From contig NW_024468909.1 of NCBI RefSeq assembly GCF_011745365.1, forward strand, positions 5,518,001 to 5,582,000: DNA of 64,000 nucleotides, written 5' to 3'. The stretch comes from Cryphonectria parasitica EP155. Taxonomy: Eukaryota; Ascomycota; Sordariomycetes; Diaporthales; Cryphonectriaceae. The notes beneath the pieces are model-generated. The model ran no database searches. It saw nothing but the letters and a program-made list of their open reading frames with translations, and was not told the origin of the DNA. Positions 11,176 to 22,675 of the stretch are shown one piece after another (the first letter of the stretch is position 1; each line of letters begins with the position of its first letter). A program made the position numbers and the translations under genes.

Positions 11176-11480
11176 ATGGCGATAGCGCTAGCCGAATCAA
11201 ACAAAACCAATGCTGACAGTCCCAACACAAAAACCTTTTCTTTTTTGATAGTTCGCCCATTGCTCTTCCCGAACGTCATTGGCTTGTGTGAACATAACAA
11301 CACCATACTTCAGATCATCCCACGCGGTATTGTCCAGCACATTCTCCTTCAACATCGACACATGTGTCTCCCATTTCCATATAATACTGTTCGATCTCGG
11401 GCTGTATGCTGGTAGTTGTCTTGAACAGCTTGATGAATTCTCCGTCGCACTGCCCAGGTGGTCGGCGATTGAATAGTGAA
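11176..11480 (-). pseudogene. Relic of an unrecognised coding region
   Basis: Minus-strand reading from about 11480 gives protein-like text (RRPPGQCDGEFIKLFKTTTS, then IQPEIEQYY). After a frame change near 11385 it continues as WKWETHVSMLKENVLD, then AWDDLKYGVVMFTQAN, until a TGA near 11194. Each part has sensible composition and amphipathic periodicity, but no single frame links them and there is no start codon or splice signal between. I read this as the remains of a gene, next to AT-rich DNA (11480-12000). I do not recognise the family. A short intron that I missed is the alternative. Confidence 0.3.
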
Positions 11481-13727
11481 GGCATAGCCTCAGTCTTCTT
11501 TTATTTTATTTTTTAAATTTTTTTTAGAAACTTTTAAAAGAATAGTTGAACCAAGTAATATGACTTCCCAAGATTGTGAATCTGTAAGTATTTCGTGTCT
11601 CAGGGGAAATCGTTTTCGATGCAAGAGATAAAAATTGCCCTGATTAGGGAAGCATTCTCTCCATATTGATATTTTTTAAATCAATGTTTTGACAATATAA
11701 ATGATTTCCAACTTTAATGTTTGGTTTTTGTTTAAATGCAACAAAAAAAGAATGCAAAGCTGTGAGAGAACATGTTTAAAGCCATTTTCGTACGTCGTAT
11801 AATAATCTTAACTGCAGCAAGTGCCTTTCGAGGCCCAAATCATTGTTTTTTTTTTTCTTTTTCGCTGGTTCATAAGGTAAAGTTGTAAGAAATGACATTG
11901 ACGAATTTTCGAAGAAAGACAAAGTGCTCGAGAGACTTTACACAAAGAAGAGAAGAGAGATCAGCCAGCTATAATATATAAAAGCCGGTAGAAGCTATCT
12001 AGGGGAAGCTACTGAGTGCCAGGCACGTCAACGTACGGGCCTGTGATATGCAGAACAGTGAAAACCGCTGGCTCTCGCACATGACTTCATTCCTATGGAA
12101 GCAACCTCTCAATCTACCATGGTATTGCAAAGCTTAGAAATTCGATATGAGAGACCGCGTGCCGCAGGAGATATCATACCTTTACTCCGTTCCATATAGT
12201 AATATATGGATCTATACCGCGCGTTGTTGTGTATCAAGGAAGAGAACCAAAGTGATAAATGTAATCGTAGCAATTCAGTCTACTCATCTGCGTAGAAATT
12301 CTTGGGCCAACAATCTGACTGTTATAGTGAAATCAGGACAAAACAGAAGGGGGCCGAGGGAGAATCGAATCAAAGGCTTGGAGACTTATTGATAGCTATT
12401 ATGAAGTCTCTCAGCCCCGATTGACAATTTCGGCGGCTGGAGGTCAAGCGCCCAGTTCGTGCATCTCTTCAAGGAGTGGGCACGGCTTTCGTATTCAGAA
12501 CCGACTGTCTTAGAAGTTGTCTTGCAAGAAATCCACCTGCTCTTCAGCACGGCATTTTGTCACCCCTCAGTTCCTGCATGCATGCCCAGAGGTCTCGCCC
12601 TGAGACTCTCCGACTCCATTATTGAGGGCCAGGTTGTCGGCCTTGACGGTAAGCAGTAATAGTTGATGGGATGGAGAGCCGGCCTCCGGAGCAGGCACTC
12701 TGAAGATCGAAAGATCTACTTCATTGCCTTCTTTCCCGTGAAGAATAAGAGTCTACATTGAGATTCCAGATTGGCAATGCTAAAAAAGGAAACATGAATT
12801 CCAAGGCATGAGGACTTCATTACTATGGCAGAGCACCGCCACAGTGACCGATCCGCCGACATCCACAGTTGGCAGGGAAGTTGAACGGGCCGGCGGAGAT
12901 GAGGCCCCAGCATGTGATATGCGTCCAAGGCCCAATCCGATCGAGACCTGGGCCAGGAACTTCAGACCAAGTAAGATTCCGATACACCAAAATTCTCGAA
13001 CTGGGGATCCCGGCGCCGTTCCCTTGTTCCGTGGGTGGTGTGAAACCCCCACCCGTGGGGCCCGCAACCACAAGATCTGGGACGGGATGAACAACAGGAC
13101 TGAAATTCGAGAAACACATGCCGCGTAAGACAGTAGTACGTCAAATCTGGTAGGCAGCTCATAGAAGTCCTAGGGTGGACTGGATACGGACCGTGCCCTG
13201 GTTCCCGGTTCTCCTTGAATGAGTAACTGTCTTATTTAGGTTTTAAAGCAGCCTTATCTCAAGGGCAGGGGAGGTGGTGGTTGTTATGATGGCGCTTAGT
13301 CTTACTCAAGGAGTTGTGCTCCTTGAGAACTACTCTCCACTACTATGCTATATTGTATATAACTCGGAGGGTAAGTGCTCCTCATGGAATGCACCAGCCG
13401 ACATTGTTTGTGGTCGAGACAGATAGAAGAACAAGATCCATCCCTAAGTAAGTACTTTGGAAGGAGGAAGCCACAAAGGCGTCAATCATTATTATTTTGA
13501 CCAAAACCTGGTCCCGACACTCCCTATTGCCCACTTAAACTTACGGCGCACTCATTTTCACCTTCTTAATCATAACTTTTATTGGTTTTCTCTGATTTTG
13601 ATGTCTTGAACCACGCTCTCTCTCGCTCTCTCTCTCTCATTCAGAATACCTAGAATATGACGATACGGTCTCTTATTATTATATGACAACGTCTCTTCTC
13701 ATCAACTTCAAGACATAATTAGCTACC
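11481..13727. other. Gene-poor AT-rich spacer
   Basis: Strongly AT-rich at 11490-12000 with several T and A runs, then mixed. Short open frames near 12459 and 12780-13130 on both strands have no recognisable content. A (TC)n tract lies near 13615-13642, 90 bp upstream of the next gene, as in many fungal core promoters. Confidence 0.5.
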
Positions 13728-14774
13728 ATGAGGCCCCTTTCTCAAACCCTTATCAACATCAATTTGGTCAACCTGTTACTGCTCAGGAGCGGACAGGCTG
13801 CACCAAGCATGAGCGCATATGACATCCGCGGCGCCTTTGTTTGGCACGACCATGTCGACCAGCCCAAGACACCAGCGCTGTACCAAGACTTCCCAGACCC
13901 GTCCATCCTCGAGGGGCCCGACAAGTGGTACGCATTCGCAACCGCAAGCGGGGACAAACGGGTGCAATACGCCACAGCACCAGATCCATCTGGCCCCTGG
14001 ACCTACGTGGACGAGGACCTCCTCCCAGACCCTGGGTCCTGGACAGATGGCGTGGATATCTGGGCCCCAGACGTCAGGATGGTGGACGACGGGACGTACG
14101 TGATGTACTACACGGCAGCGCTGGCTAACAACACGGCGATACACTGTCTTGGAGTTGCGACATCAGATAATATCGACGGGCCCTACTCTGTTAACGACGA
14201 GTACTGGCACTGCGATGAAGACCAAGGCGGCTCCATCGACTCGTCCGGCTTCGTGGACTCGGACGGCACCCGGTACGTGACGTGGAAAATCGACGGCAAC
14301 TCTGATGGAAATGGAGGATCCTGCGATAATACCGTGGCGCCCATCAAAGACACACCGATCATGCTCCAGCAAGTCGAAGGCGACGGGACGACCAAGGTTG
14401 GCGACCCGGTGCAGATTCTGGACCGGGTTGCTAGCGACGGTCCCCTGGTGGAGGCGCCAAACATTGTCCTGTCCAGCAGCGGCAAATACGTCCTCTTCTA
14501 CAGCAGTCACTGCTTCACCTCGACACAGTACAACGTCTTGTACGCAACGGCCGATGCCGTCACCGGCCCATACACGCGGTCCTCGCAGCCTTTTCTCCAG
14601 ACTAGCATGTTTAACTTGACCTCGCCAGGCGGTGGAACCAGCACCGTGGGCGAGGACAGCACGACCATGTTGTTCCACGCAAACTGTCCGACGTACGTGG
14701 GAGGGTCGAACCGATGCATGTTCGTGTCTAGCTTCACCGAGGTCGGGATGACTGTCCTGGCTAACCGCCGGTGA
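13728..14774 (+). CDS. Secreted glycoside hydrolase family 43 enzyme
   Basis: Single exon, 348 residues, with a signal peptide (hydrophobic INLVNLLLL, cleavage near GQA-AP). GH43 enzymes are five-bladed propellers, mainly arabinofuranosidases and xylosidases that remove side chains from plant cell-wall polymers. Catalytic features are visible: DFPDPS with the general base Asp (about D57), a WAPDV strand, D171 in SIDSSGFVDSDG as likely pKa modulator, and E242 in PLVEAPNIV as general acid. Repeated blade motifs such as KWYAFATA, TYVMYYTAA and KYVLFYSSH support the fold. Length is close to that of single-domain fungal GH43 proteins, with no binding module. It stands alone, more than 2 kb from its neighbours. 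The exact sugar specificity cannot be read from sequence. Confidence 0.9.
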   Translation: MRPLSQTLININLVNLLLLRSGQAAPSMSAYDIRGAFVWHDHVDQPKTPALYQDFPDPSILEGPDKWYAFATASGDKRVQYATAPDPSGPWTYVDEDLLPDPGSWTDGVDIWAPDVRMVDDGTYVMYYTAALANNTAIHCLGVATSDNIDGPYSVNDEYWHCDEDQGGSIDSSGFVDSDGTRYVTWKIDGNSDGNGGSCDNTVAPIKDTPIMLQQVEGDGTTKVGDPVQILDRVASDGPLVEAPNIVLSSSGKYVLFYSSHCFTSTQYNVLYATADAVTGPYTRSSQPFLQTSMFNLTSPGGGTSTVGEDSTTMLFHANCPTYVGGSNRCMFVSSFTEVGMTVLANRR

Positions 14775-16674
14775 CGTGACCATTGCCACTTGAGTCTCTC
14801 CTAGAATGTTTGGATGAGCATAGAGAAGCATGAACGTTTTCAGACAAAAGGAAGGGGGGTATGATTTTCAGAAAATACATGGGCGTTCTGACAATGAGTG
14901 ACGACGGCGTTGTTTGGAAGTATCGGGATCCGTCTTGTTCGATCGGCCGGCTGTACCAGGGCATTACAAGATATTATGGAGCATGGCCCGGCCAAGGTTG
15001 TTCCGCGGTGGTACACTCGGTTAAGCGAGCCAGGAGTCGGATGTTTTGCCTCGGAAAGATATCATCGGACGAAACCCTAATAGTCTGTTGTTTAATGTTG
15101 GGACGAAGATACCACGTCATTGGAGTCGGAAGGGTAATTCATTCTCGCTTGGAACTAGAAGCTCTCATTCTAGGTAATCGAAGAGAGCTGTGGGCCTCCC
15201 TGGAAAACCTCGGGTTTCGCCTCATCGATATGATTATTCAAAATTCACTTTTCACAATCAGTTTTGAGAAATGGAGACTTAAGAAGAAAAAGAACTTAGT
15301 AGTGAACTTTTATCAGTGGAGTTGACTGTATGCTTGGAACCATGTCTTGTGTAATAATTACTAGTTATTGGACCTCCTCCAGTCTATGACGGCTGATGTG
15401 GTCTGGACTGTTGTAGGTGGGTATATTATACAAATCTCTTCTCGAGAGTATATGCTGTAGCATCGGTTACCACAAGTGAAACCTGGAATCCTTACCACGT
15501 GCTGATCACGTTGGTCGAGTGAAACAACCGGCTACAAAGACGGTACCTATCGATGAGTACGTTAACAAGTACATATGCACTTAAGTAAGTAGTTTGAATG
15601 GGTTATCCAGGACCATTTCTTCCTCTAGCTAGGAAGTTGATTGCTGGAGTGGTCACTGTGAACACCCACAACCAGCTCTCACGGGTGCTTTTACACCAAC
15701 CAGTCACCTATTGAGGTTATCAAGGAAGATTACTCTTGATGTGTATATCATTATCAACTTCTTGAAAGACTCGGTGCCGCGAGAGAAACCTACCTCATCT
15801 GGTTCTATATCAAAAGAAGACTGCCCCGAGGAATTAGCAGTGTCTCCGAAACCGTGAAGCTGGATCCAAGAGATTGCCCAACAGCTTCCAATGGAGTATG
15901 AATGTATGATTTAACGGGTTAACTTAGCAGAGCCATTTTCTGCGCGAATATCAATGGCAAGGCGTGGACATTCTCGCCATGCTGGAAGCAAGAGCCGTTC
16001 GCCCACTTACATGGTCGGCCTTTGTACTTCAGAAATAGTCAACCTAGATTGTGAAGTATCAAGTCGTACCATCGATGTTTGTCTAGTATTAGTGTTATTC
16101 ATCTGAACTAGAAAGCTAAAATTCGATCATGGAACCATGAATTCGATGCAAGGTTACATAGTGGCAGCTTTCCAGTTGATGAATTGCCTAAATGGTAGGT
16201 AGCAGGGAAAAGCAGACCAGACGGCGCGTAGGAAGAAGTAGGGGTCTGGGAAGTATGAACCTAGGCCCGACTAGAGTCCTTCAATATTTGAGGCTGAGCC
16301 TGAGAATGGTGACGGGCGCCAACCAGCTTGAGCGGTCGTCCAAGCATTTTGCGCACATGATCTGTAAGTCAATTAGAAGGATCGACAACCGACCACACCG
16401 ACCAATTTTTTAAGATTGCTACAGTATTATGTAGTAGCTAACTGTGGTTGCTCTCTCGTATCCACAAATTCGGTGGGTGGACAATAGTACCCTCTTCAGA
16501 ACTACACTGGCTTGGCACTGGGTGTTGCGAATTGTCATCGAGGTGATGTCGTCAGAATCATCGTGCGACAGTATCATTGGGAAGTCTGTTCCCGGTTCGA
16601 CGTTTCTTCCCGGCGCACGGCGTCGTACCCCTCGGCACCGGCTTCCAGGGCAGGGTCTCTGTGAAGCCAGTGAG

Positions 16675-16695
16675 TGAGAGAGAGAGAGAGAGAGA
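16675..16695. repeat. (GA)n microsatellite
   Basis: About ten GA units read directly. Confidence 0.8.
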
Positions 16696-16978
16696 TAGGA
16701 TTGCAGAACGGTGTAAAAGGGAAGAGGAGGTGTATCGCTTGCCGCTGTTACGCTAGGGTCTCGGATAATACAATAGATCGTAGATAAAGTGCCGTAGTGT
16801 ATTGTTTGGTGCAGTGGGTGGAGGAGACTGGGGAATGTGGGTGTCCTCAGCATTGCATAAGCGCCCGGCCTGGGGATTGGCTGACTGGGTACTTAGACTG
16901 TGTACTAATATTGGGGATTACCGAGGACAACTTTCTGGTTGCACTATCTCTCTTCGATCAAAGACATATTGAAAGAGA

Positions 16979-17042
16979 TGTGTGTGTGTGTGTGTGTGTG
17001 TGTGCGCGTGTATGTATGATAGAGAGAGAGAGGGGGGGGGGG
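16979..17042. repeat. (TG)n microsatellite followed by a (GA)n and G-run
   Basis: About twelve TG units, a short CGCG interruption, then a GA tract ending in a G homopolymer of about 10 bases. Confidence 0.85.
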
Positions 17043-18080
17043 AGAGCGGTTGGTACATGGCGGTTGCCCCAGCATAGTCTCATCGCTACCGGCGGTACCA
17101 AAGCACGCTGCGCGCACATGTTTCTCGCGTGTGAACCAGGGCCCCATTGTGACATCACTCACGACCCCATCTCCTCTGGGCAGGCCACGCTGCCGCGGAA
17201 GACCGACCACTGTGATGCTTCAGCATTCCCAAAAGAATAAATAAATGAATAAATATAGATAAAAAAAAAAACAAAAAAAAAACGGACCCATGGGGCCACT
17301 GGTCGCCTTGCCCGGTTGCGCTCTTGTCATTGGCCTCGGACGGCGTGTGCTGCCAATGCAGATAGGGAAACATTGCCTAAGCGCCGGCGCGAAAAGAAAA
17401 CAAGACAGTCCAATCACGACGCCTATCAACCACCCGCATCTGGGGGCCCCCCTCTCCCCCCCTCCTGCAAGGTGCCTGCAGGACACCGCTCGATGCTACT
17501 ATGGTACTACCTGACCGAAAGCCGCCGACTCGTCCGATCCGGAATGAGACCCGAATTGTCGGTCTGGGTTCTTCGGGGGTTCACTGGCAGCCATCGGGGG
17601 ACTGTGTGAGCCCATGAGTGGCCCGCACACGAGATCTTCGCATCGGTGCGCGGCTGGAGACCTCGTGTGATGTGTGATAGTGATGTTTGCCGGCATGAGC
17701 GGCACCATTCGAAAGGCGTGGGCGGTGCCTGTGATCGGTAGTTGTGCGACCTCATATTGCTTCCTTTGGCCCCCTCCCTTCCCTGGAATTCATTCCGTCT
17801 CTGTTCTGATTGTTTTGTCTTTGTCTTTTTTGAGAGTTGTCGAGAAGAGTGGTCAAACCTGTGTCATCTTTCATTTCCCTTTTGGGTTTTACATTCCGCC
17901 CTCTATTACTTGTTTAATCGAGACCATCTGAAGAGCCTCCTGGTTGAGGACTTTAGTTGATAATTCGCTTCTGAAAAACGATCCGATCATTTTTGCTTCG
18001 CCCATCACCACTCCTTCACGAGCATTTTTCCTTTCTCCTCTTTCGCTCCATTCGTTTTGAGCCACAAAAGACCATTTGAT

Positions 18081-19838
18081 ATGGCTATCCGTTCCTTGTC
18101 TTACCTCCTCTTACTCTCACTTGCACGCCATCTCGTGGCCATCCAAGTGACCCCAAATTCTCCTTGCTTCTCAAAATGCCTAGGCTCCTCGGACACCGTG
18201 TCAGCAGACATCGCATGCGAGGACGCAGAGATCACAAGTACTACCACCGGATCGACATGGAAGGAGTGCATGAGCTGCCTGCAAAACAGCACCTATTCCC
18301 AGGGGGGTGAGAGCGACCAAGCTTGGTTCCTGTGTGAGTGGACAATGATGAAAACGACAAGCACACCGTGCAATTTGGCATCCTCAACCTAACATTGTCC
18401 CCTTTAAGACAACCTGCGATACAGTTTCGACTCCTGCGTCTTCGCGTATCCCAACGACACCAGCTCTGGGTCGAACCCGTGCGAAACCTCCACTTCGTGC
18501 GGCGCCTTGAAGACGGCACTGGAGTACGACCAGCTGAACGCCACCGATGCTCAATCCAACGAGTTCGGCTATTGCGATGCGGATGGTGGGGCGTTGACAG
18601 GCCAGTACTTCCAGCCGTGTATGGACTGTGTTAGCGACAGTGGTGATACCAACTACATCGCGAATGGTACGTTTGATATGGCGACTCTCCTTTCCTTTGA
18701 TACTCAAGCCCCTTGTGTACTGACACATTGGGTAGCTCTCGTGGCCCTAAACGCAGGTTGTACCCAGAAGCCCAACGCAACAGACCCCTTAGGCCTGAGC
18801 GCCTCAGTCTTCTCCAGCAGCGTCATCCAGGCCGTCGATCCATCCACGGTGAACAAGTCTACCAGCGGATTCTCACTGAGCACGGCAGCTATCGGAGGAA
18901 TCGTAGCCGGTGGCGTTGCGGTCTTGATCCTGGTCGCTGTGGTCATCTTCTTCCGTTGCCGAAAGCGCAAAAACGGCATAAGCAGTAGACGGACGCCTCG
19001 TTGGGCGCGGGATAAACGACGGTCGTCATTCTCCTTCAAGTGTCGTAATATCCTGGCGTCGCCCCTGTCGCCCAAGTTTTTCAGCGATCTGCCACCTGTG
19101 CAGGAGCAGGGGCAGCAGCAGCAGCAGGCGTATAGTTCGCTCGATGCGCAGATGTCCGGGACAGTTGTGGATAGGCCTGTCACTGAGGGCCGATACTTCA
19201 TCGAAACGAAACCAAGATTGGAACGACACCCGTACGAGACCGCCATAGACGGATGGAAGGCCCAGGACGTGGCGCCAGCCCAGATGAATGATACTCCGGA
19301 CCAGGGCTTTCCGATCGCCGATCAATGGAACAATTTCCATCGCGGATTGAAAAGGACTGCATCCAAAAAGGGGGTTATGACAATTGACACCAACGAGGCC
19401 AAGCTGGCACCCCCTCCAGCGGCCCATCCTTCGCCTAAGGAGAATACCTTTGATATTTCGCCATCGTCAACGCAGCATAGCACACGGTATTACTCTCCAG
19501 CCGAGCACAGCTCGTCTCCCTCTCAAGAATCAAGTCGGGGTGTGAAACCCAAAAACACCACCACTATGAGCAGCCAGGGCAGCGGCTACCCCGGCATGAG
19601 GACTGCGAATTCATCATCACCCTTGCTGAAGCACCAGCAGCAGCACGGTTGGCCAAGCGCGAGGGAGATCCAAGAGCCGTGGTTCCCTCCGCCGCCACCG
19701 CCGGGTCCTCCTCCGTCGACCACAAAGTTTGGGCGCAAGGTAAGCCCAGGAACGGTAAGGAAAGGGAAGAGGGAGAGCGGCAGTCCAGTGGAGAGTAAGC
19801 AGATCCAGACGTGGTTTCCTGGGCCGCCGCAGAGATAA
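18081..19838 (+). CDS. Type I membrane protein with Cys-rich ectodomain and Pro-rich tail
   Basis: Three exons: 18081-18333, 18409-18666, 18736-19838; 537 residues. A signal peptide (SLSYLLLLSLARHLVA) precedes a Cys-rich ectodomain with PCFSKCLGSS, WKECMSCLQ and QPCMDCVSDSGDTNY, suggesting disulfide-bonded repeats. One transmembrane helix follows (GIVAGGVAVLILVAVVIFF) with a basic stop-transfer sequence RCRKRKN. The cytoplasmic tail of about 300 residues is disordered, with QQQQ, Ser/Pro-rich blocks and two related motifs near the end, EPWFPPPPPPGPPP and QTWFPGPPQR. The architecture suggests a surface sensor or adhesin, but no named domain is recognised. The second intron (69 nt, GTACGT, CTGAC branch, TAG) is in frame and stop-free. 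Splicing it out gives YIANALVALNAGC, which restores a smooth Cys-rich segment. Confidence 0.8.
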
Positions 19839-20335
19839 TATCCTGGTGTTGTATCTTGTATGAAACACTGTATAGATAATGTATAAAGACTTAGTATCAT
19901 ATGCTGTGTTCGCGAGTCAGACCCGTGGTAACTGCCTTTGCCATCTCGAGATGTCCTTATGCCTCCGGTAAACGTGGGTGGGAAGAGGGGAAAAAAGGAT
20001 CAGAATCAGAAATGACCTGTTGTCTACAGCGCCTTCGAGCCTGGCATGTGCTAAGTACCAGTAGTGGGGGCGTACAGCAGGGATACAGACAGCAGACCCC
20101 TGCTGATCCCCCACGGCAGACACCACTGTACCGCGCGCCATGCGCCTATCAGAAAGGCCGTATTGAGAAGTTCAGCACTGCGATTCCGGCGCAACGAAAT
20201 ACGTCACTCCAAAATATTCTTCACGATTCGACTCGACAAGTCATCACAACCTCTTGAGCAATTCAAGACCACAATTCTCCTAGTTCCACGGGATACACCG
20301 CGCCGTATCCACTCAGATCATACTCAAGTCAAACT
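19839..20335. other. Intergenic, HIS3 upstream region
   Basis: Nearly 500 bp with no supported gene. I looked for an exact TGACTCA amino-acid-control site and did not find one; only partial matches such as GAGTCAG near 19914. Confidence 0.5.
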
Positions 20336-21155
20336 ATGAGCTCATCAACACCCCCCCGGTGGACGGCGCTCGCCCGTGACACCAACGAGACGAGCATCCA
20401 GCTTGCGCTGAACCTCGACGGTGGTGCATTCCCGCCCGAGACGGACGAGAGATTGCTTGCGACTGGCGCCGACGGACATGCATCACAGTCTAGCAAGTCG
20501 CAGACAATAAGTGTGCACACAGGAATTGGATTTCTAGACCACATGCTGCACGCCCTCGCGAAGCACGCCGGCTGGAGTCTGGCGATAGCATGCAAGGGCG
20601 ACCTGCACAGTAAGTCGCCCATGCCCTCTTTTGCAGAGCCTGCACAGGCTAATTGCCCCCTCTCCCACCCCCCTCCTTCTTGATCAAAACAAGGCCATTC
20701 GTGAATGCTAACGATTTCCCTCCCCTCCGTGCGTAGTCGACGACCACCACACCGCTGAAGACGTCTGCATAGCCCTCGGCAGCGCCTTCGCCAAGGCCCT
20801 CAACTCCATGGCCGGGCTCGCCCGCTTTGGCTACGCATACGCCCCGCTGGACGAGGCTCTCAGCCGCGCGGTCGTCGACCTCTCCAACAGGCCGTACAGC
20901 GTGGTCGACCTGGGCCTGCGGCGCGAGAAGATCGGCGACCTGAGCTGCGAGATGATCCCCCACTGCCTGCAGAGCTTCGCGCAGGGGGCGCGCGTGACGC
21001 TCCACGTCGACTGCATCCGGGGCGAGAACGACCACCATCGCGCCGAGTCAGCGTTCAAGGCCCTGGCGGTGGCGATACGTATGGCCACGAGCAAGGTGCC
21101 AGGCAAGGAGGGAGAGGTGCCGAGCACCAAGGGAACACTGAGTGCGCTGGGCTAA
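20336..21155 (+). CDS. HIS3: Imidazoleglycerol-phosphate dehydratase
   Basis: Catalyses dehydration of imidazoleglycerol phosphate to imidazole acetol phosphate in histidine biosynthesis. Two exons, 20336-20609 and 20737-21155, give 230 residues, typical for a monofunctional fungal enzyme. The duplicated metal-binding motifs are clear: [17 protein letters not shown], then DDHHTAEDV in the first half and [18 protein letters not shown] in the second. The catalytic core [21 protein letters not shown] is intact. The 127 nt intron interrupts the codon just before DDHHTAED, and the join gives DLHIDDHH with the family spacing. The intron begins GTAAGT and ends GTAG, with a GCTAAC branch site. The 3' end is the TAA after TLSALG. 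Confidence 0.97.
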
Positions 21156-22030
21156 GTGCCTGGATCGCCGAGCATGATAAATGTTATTGGTGGTGACATC
21201 GCGGGCCTATAAGCGTAACGTGAGAGTGCTGAGCCGAACGAGTCATCCTCTTCAGGTTGGCGAGCCGTCACTTTGGATGCGACCGTCTTAAAGGGTTCTT
21301 GGCCAACGGAAGCTTGCTCCTACACGGGAGGCCGAGGCGCCATCGGCAATACCGCGCTGTACCTACTGGCAGTGTGCAGCAGCATAGGTATTTTAAAAGA
21401 AAGAGAAAGTATAGAATTGTACAAATGGTGCTCCACGGATGACTGCTGGTCAATGGCGAGGAATGGTAACGTCCAGCGTTCGCGTGTCCATTGTGTGTGC
21501 ATCGTCTGCAGAACGCACTGTTAATAGTTTGACGCAGGCCAGTGCTTAATCTGTAGACACTGAACTGAAGTAGAGAAGGCTGGATAGATCACATTTATGA
21601 AAAAATCGATAAGTAATAAAAAGTTGTAGTAGCAGAACTAGGAAGTGAATCGAAGAAGCTGGTGAAGAAGGCAGCCGAAGAGGTGGATCTGAAGCCCGAG
21701 GGTTAGGAGTAATTACTTGAGCACTGTATGCACTTAAGTAGAGCTTCGTGACGATTTAGCCGTCTTCGGCCGCGCGCCCCACAGGCAAAGCGCGGCTGTC
21801 AACGAGAAGGAAGGGCTCAGAATTGAGGAAAGAGGGAGGAACAAGAAAAAGAGAAGAAAAAAGACAAGGAAATAATATCGATTAAACAAGAGAATCGACA
21901 CATCATACAGGTCTCCGCGACCAGCACACGATTCCAGCATCTCGTCATACCAGCCAACACCAGCCAGCCCACCAGCCAGCCACTCAGGTCAGGCGCTTCC
22001 GACTCCCAGCCCCCCCAGCCATGAGCCAAG
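21156..22030. other. Intergenic
   Basis: No gene supported. A purine-rich AAG-type segment lies near 21830-21875 and tandem CCAGCCA units near 21955-21985, just before the next start codon. Confidence 0.5.
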
Positions 22031-22434
22031 ATGCGATCTCACGGTGCTATGCGAGATGATGAGGTGTCCGGTGCAGCCTGGGAGGCGACATGGGGTGCCG
22101 TCTATGGCGCCGTGAAATGGGGCGCCTTCACGGGAATCCTTGGTGGAATCGGGTATCTCACGTCCCCCATCTACAGAGGCCTGACCATTCAGTTCAAAGT
22201 GTAAGACACTACTAAGAGGTTTGGAGCTCGGCCTCATGGGGTACATGACAGACACCCAATTGACGTCTCGCCAGGTACCTTCAGATGTCTGGCATGGTCG
22301 TCGGGTCTATGATCGAAGCAGACTACTGGATGCGGCAGTACGAGGCTCGTGTCAGGATGCAGCGACGGCTTGATAGGGACAGGGCAGCGTGGCAGCGGTT
22401 TGAGGAGGAGTATGGAAAGGATGATGACGATTGA
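22031..22434 (+). CDS. Small two-helix membrane protein, conserved-looking (possibly HIG1/Rcf2-like)
   Basis: Two exons, 22031-22200 and 22275-22434, 109 residues; intron GTAAGA to CCAG. The join gives YRGLTIQFKVYLQMSGMV. A hydrophobic Gly-rich segment (WGAFTGILGGIGYL) is followed by that conserved-looking block, an IEADYWMRQYEARVRMQRR helix and an acidic tail. The pattern resembles small fungal mitochondrial inner-membrane proteins related to respiratory supercomplex factor 2, but I am not certain of the family. A second in-frame ATG at 22049 would shorten it by six residues. It lies tail to tail with RFC4, 242 bp apart. Confidence 0.7.
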
Positions 22435-22675
22435 GAAGAGCACGGATTGGATGAATGGGTTTCCAGGAAGGAAGCCACAATGTCTCATTATAGACGCCTT
22501 GTAAGGACCCTTTCATGTACATTATCAGATGTAAAATCAAGCAAGCATCGACCAATTTTGTCCACCCCCCCACTCTGAACATCCCGAACCTGTAATTGAG
22601 TCAGAGCCAACGCCGAACCATGCCATGCCATGCCGAAAATTCAGAACCTCCCTCACCCGCCACGAGGGATTTCAC

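Larger units (their letters stand above)
14775..18080. other. Gene-poor 3.3 kb spacer
   Basis: No gene supported. A 154-codon open frame at 14861-15325 has an ATG but no family resemblance and begins within 100 bp of the GH43 stop. The region contains (GA), (TG) and A-rich simple repeats, and a pyrimidine-rich segment from about 17980 to 18050 that looks like the leader of the next gene. Confidence 0.5.

Noticed and set aside
14990..15060. Possible tRNA-like fold (GGTTAAGCGAGCC... region)
   Set aside because: I could not form an acceptor stem together with a T-arm, and there is no GTTCGA core at the right distance.
14861..15325. 154-codon plus-strand open frame after the GH43 gene
   Set aside because: ATG present but the product looks random, with no domain or signal peptide, and it sits in the 3' flank of GH43.
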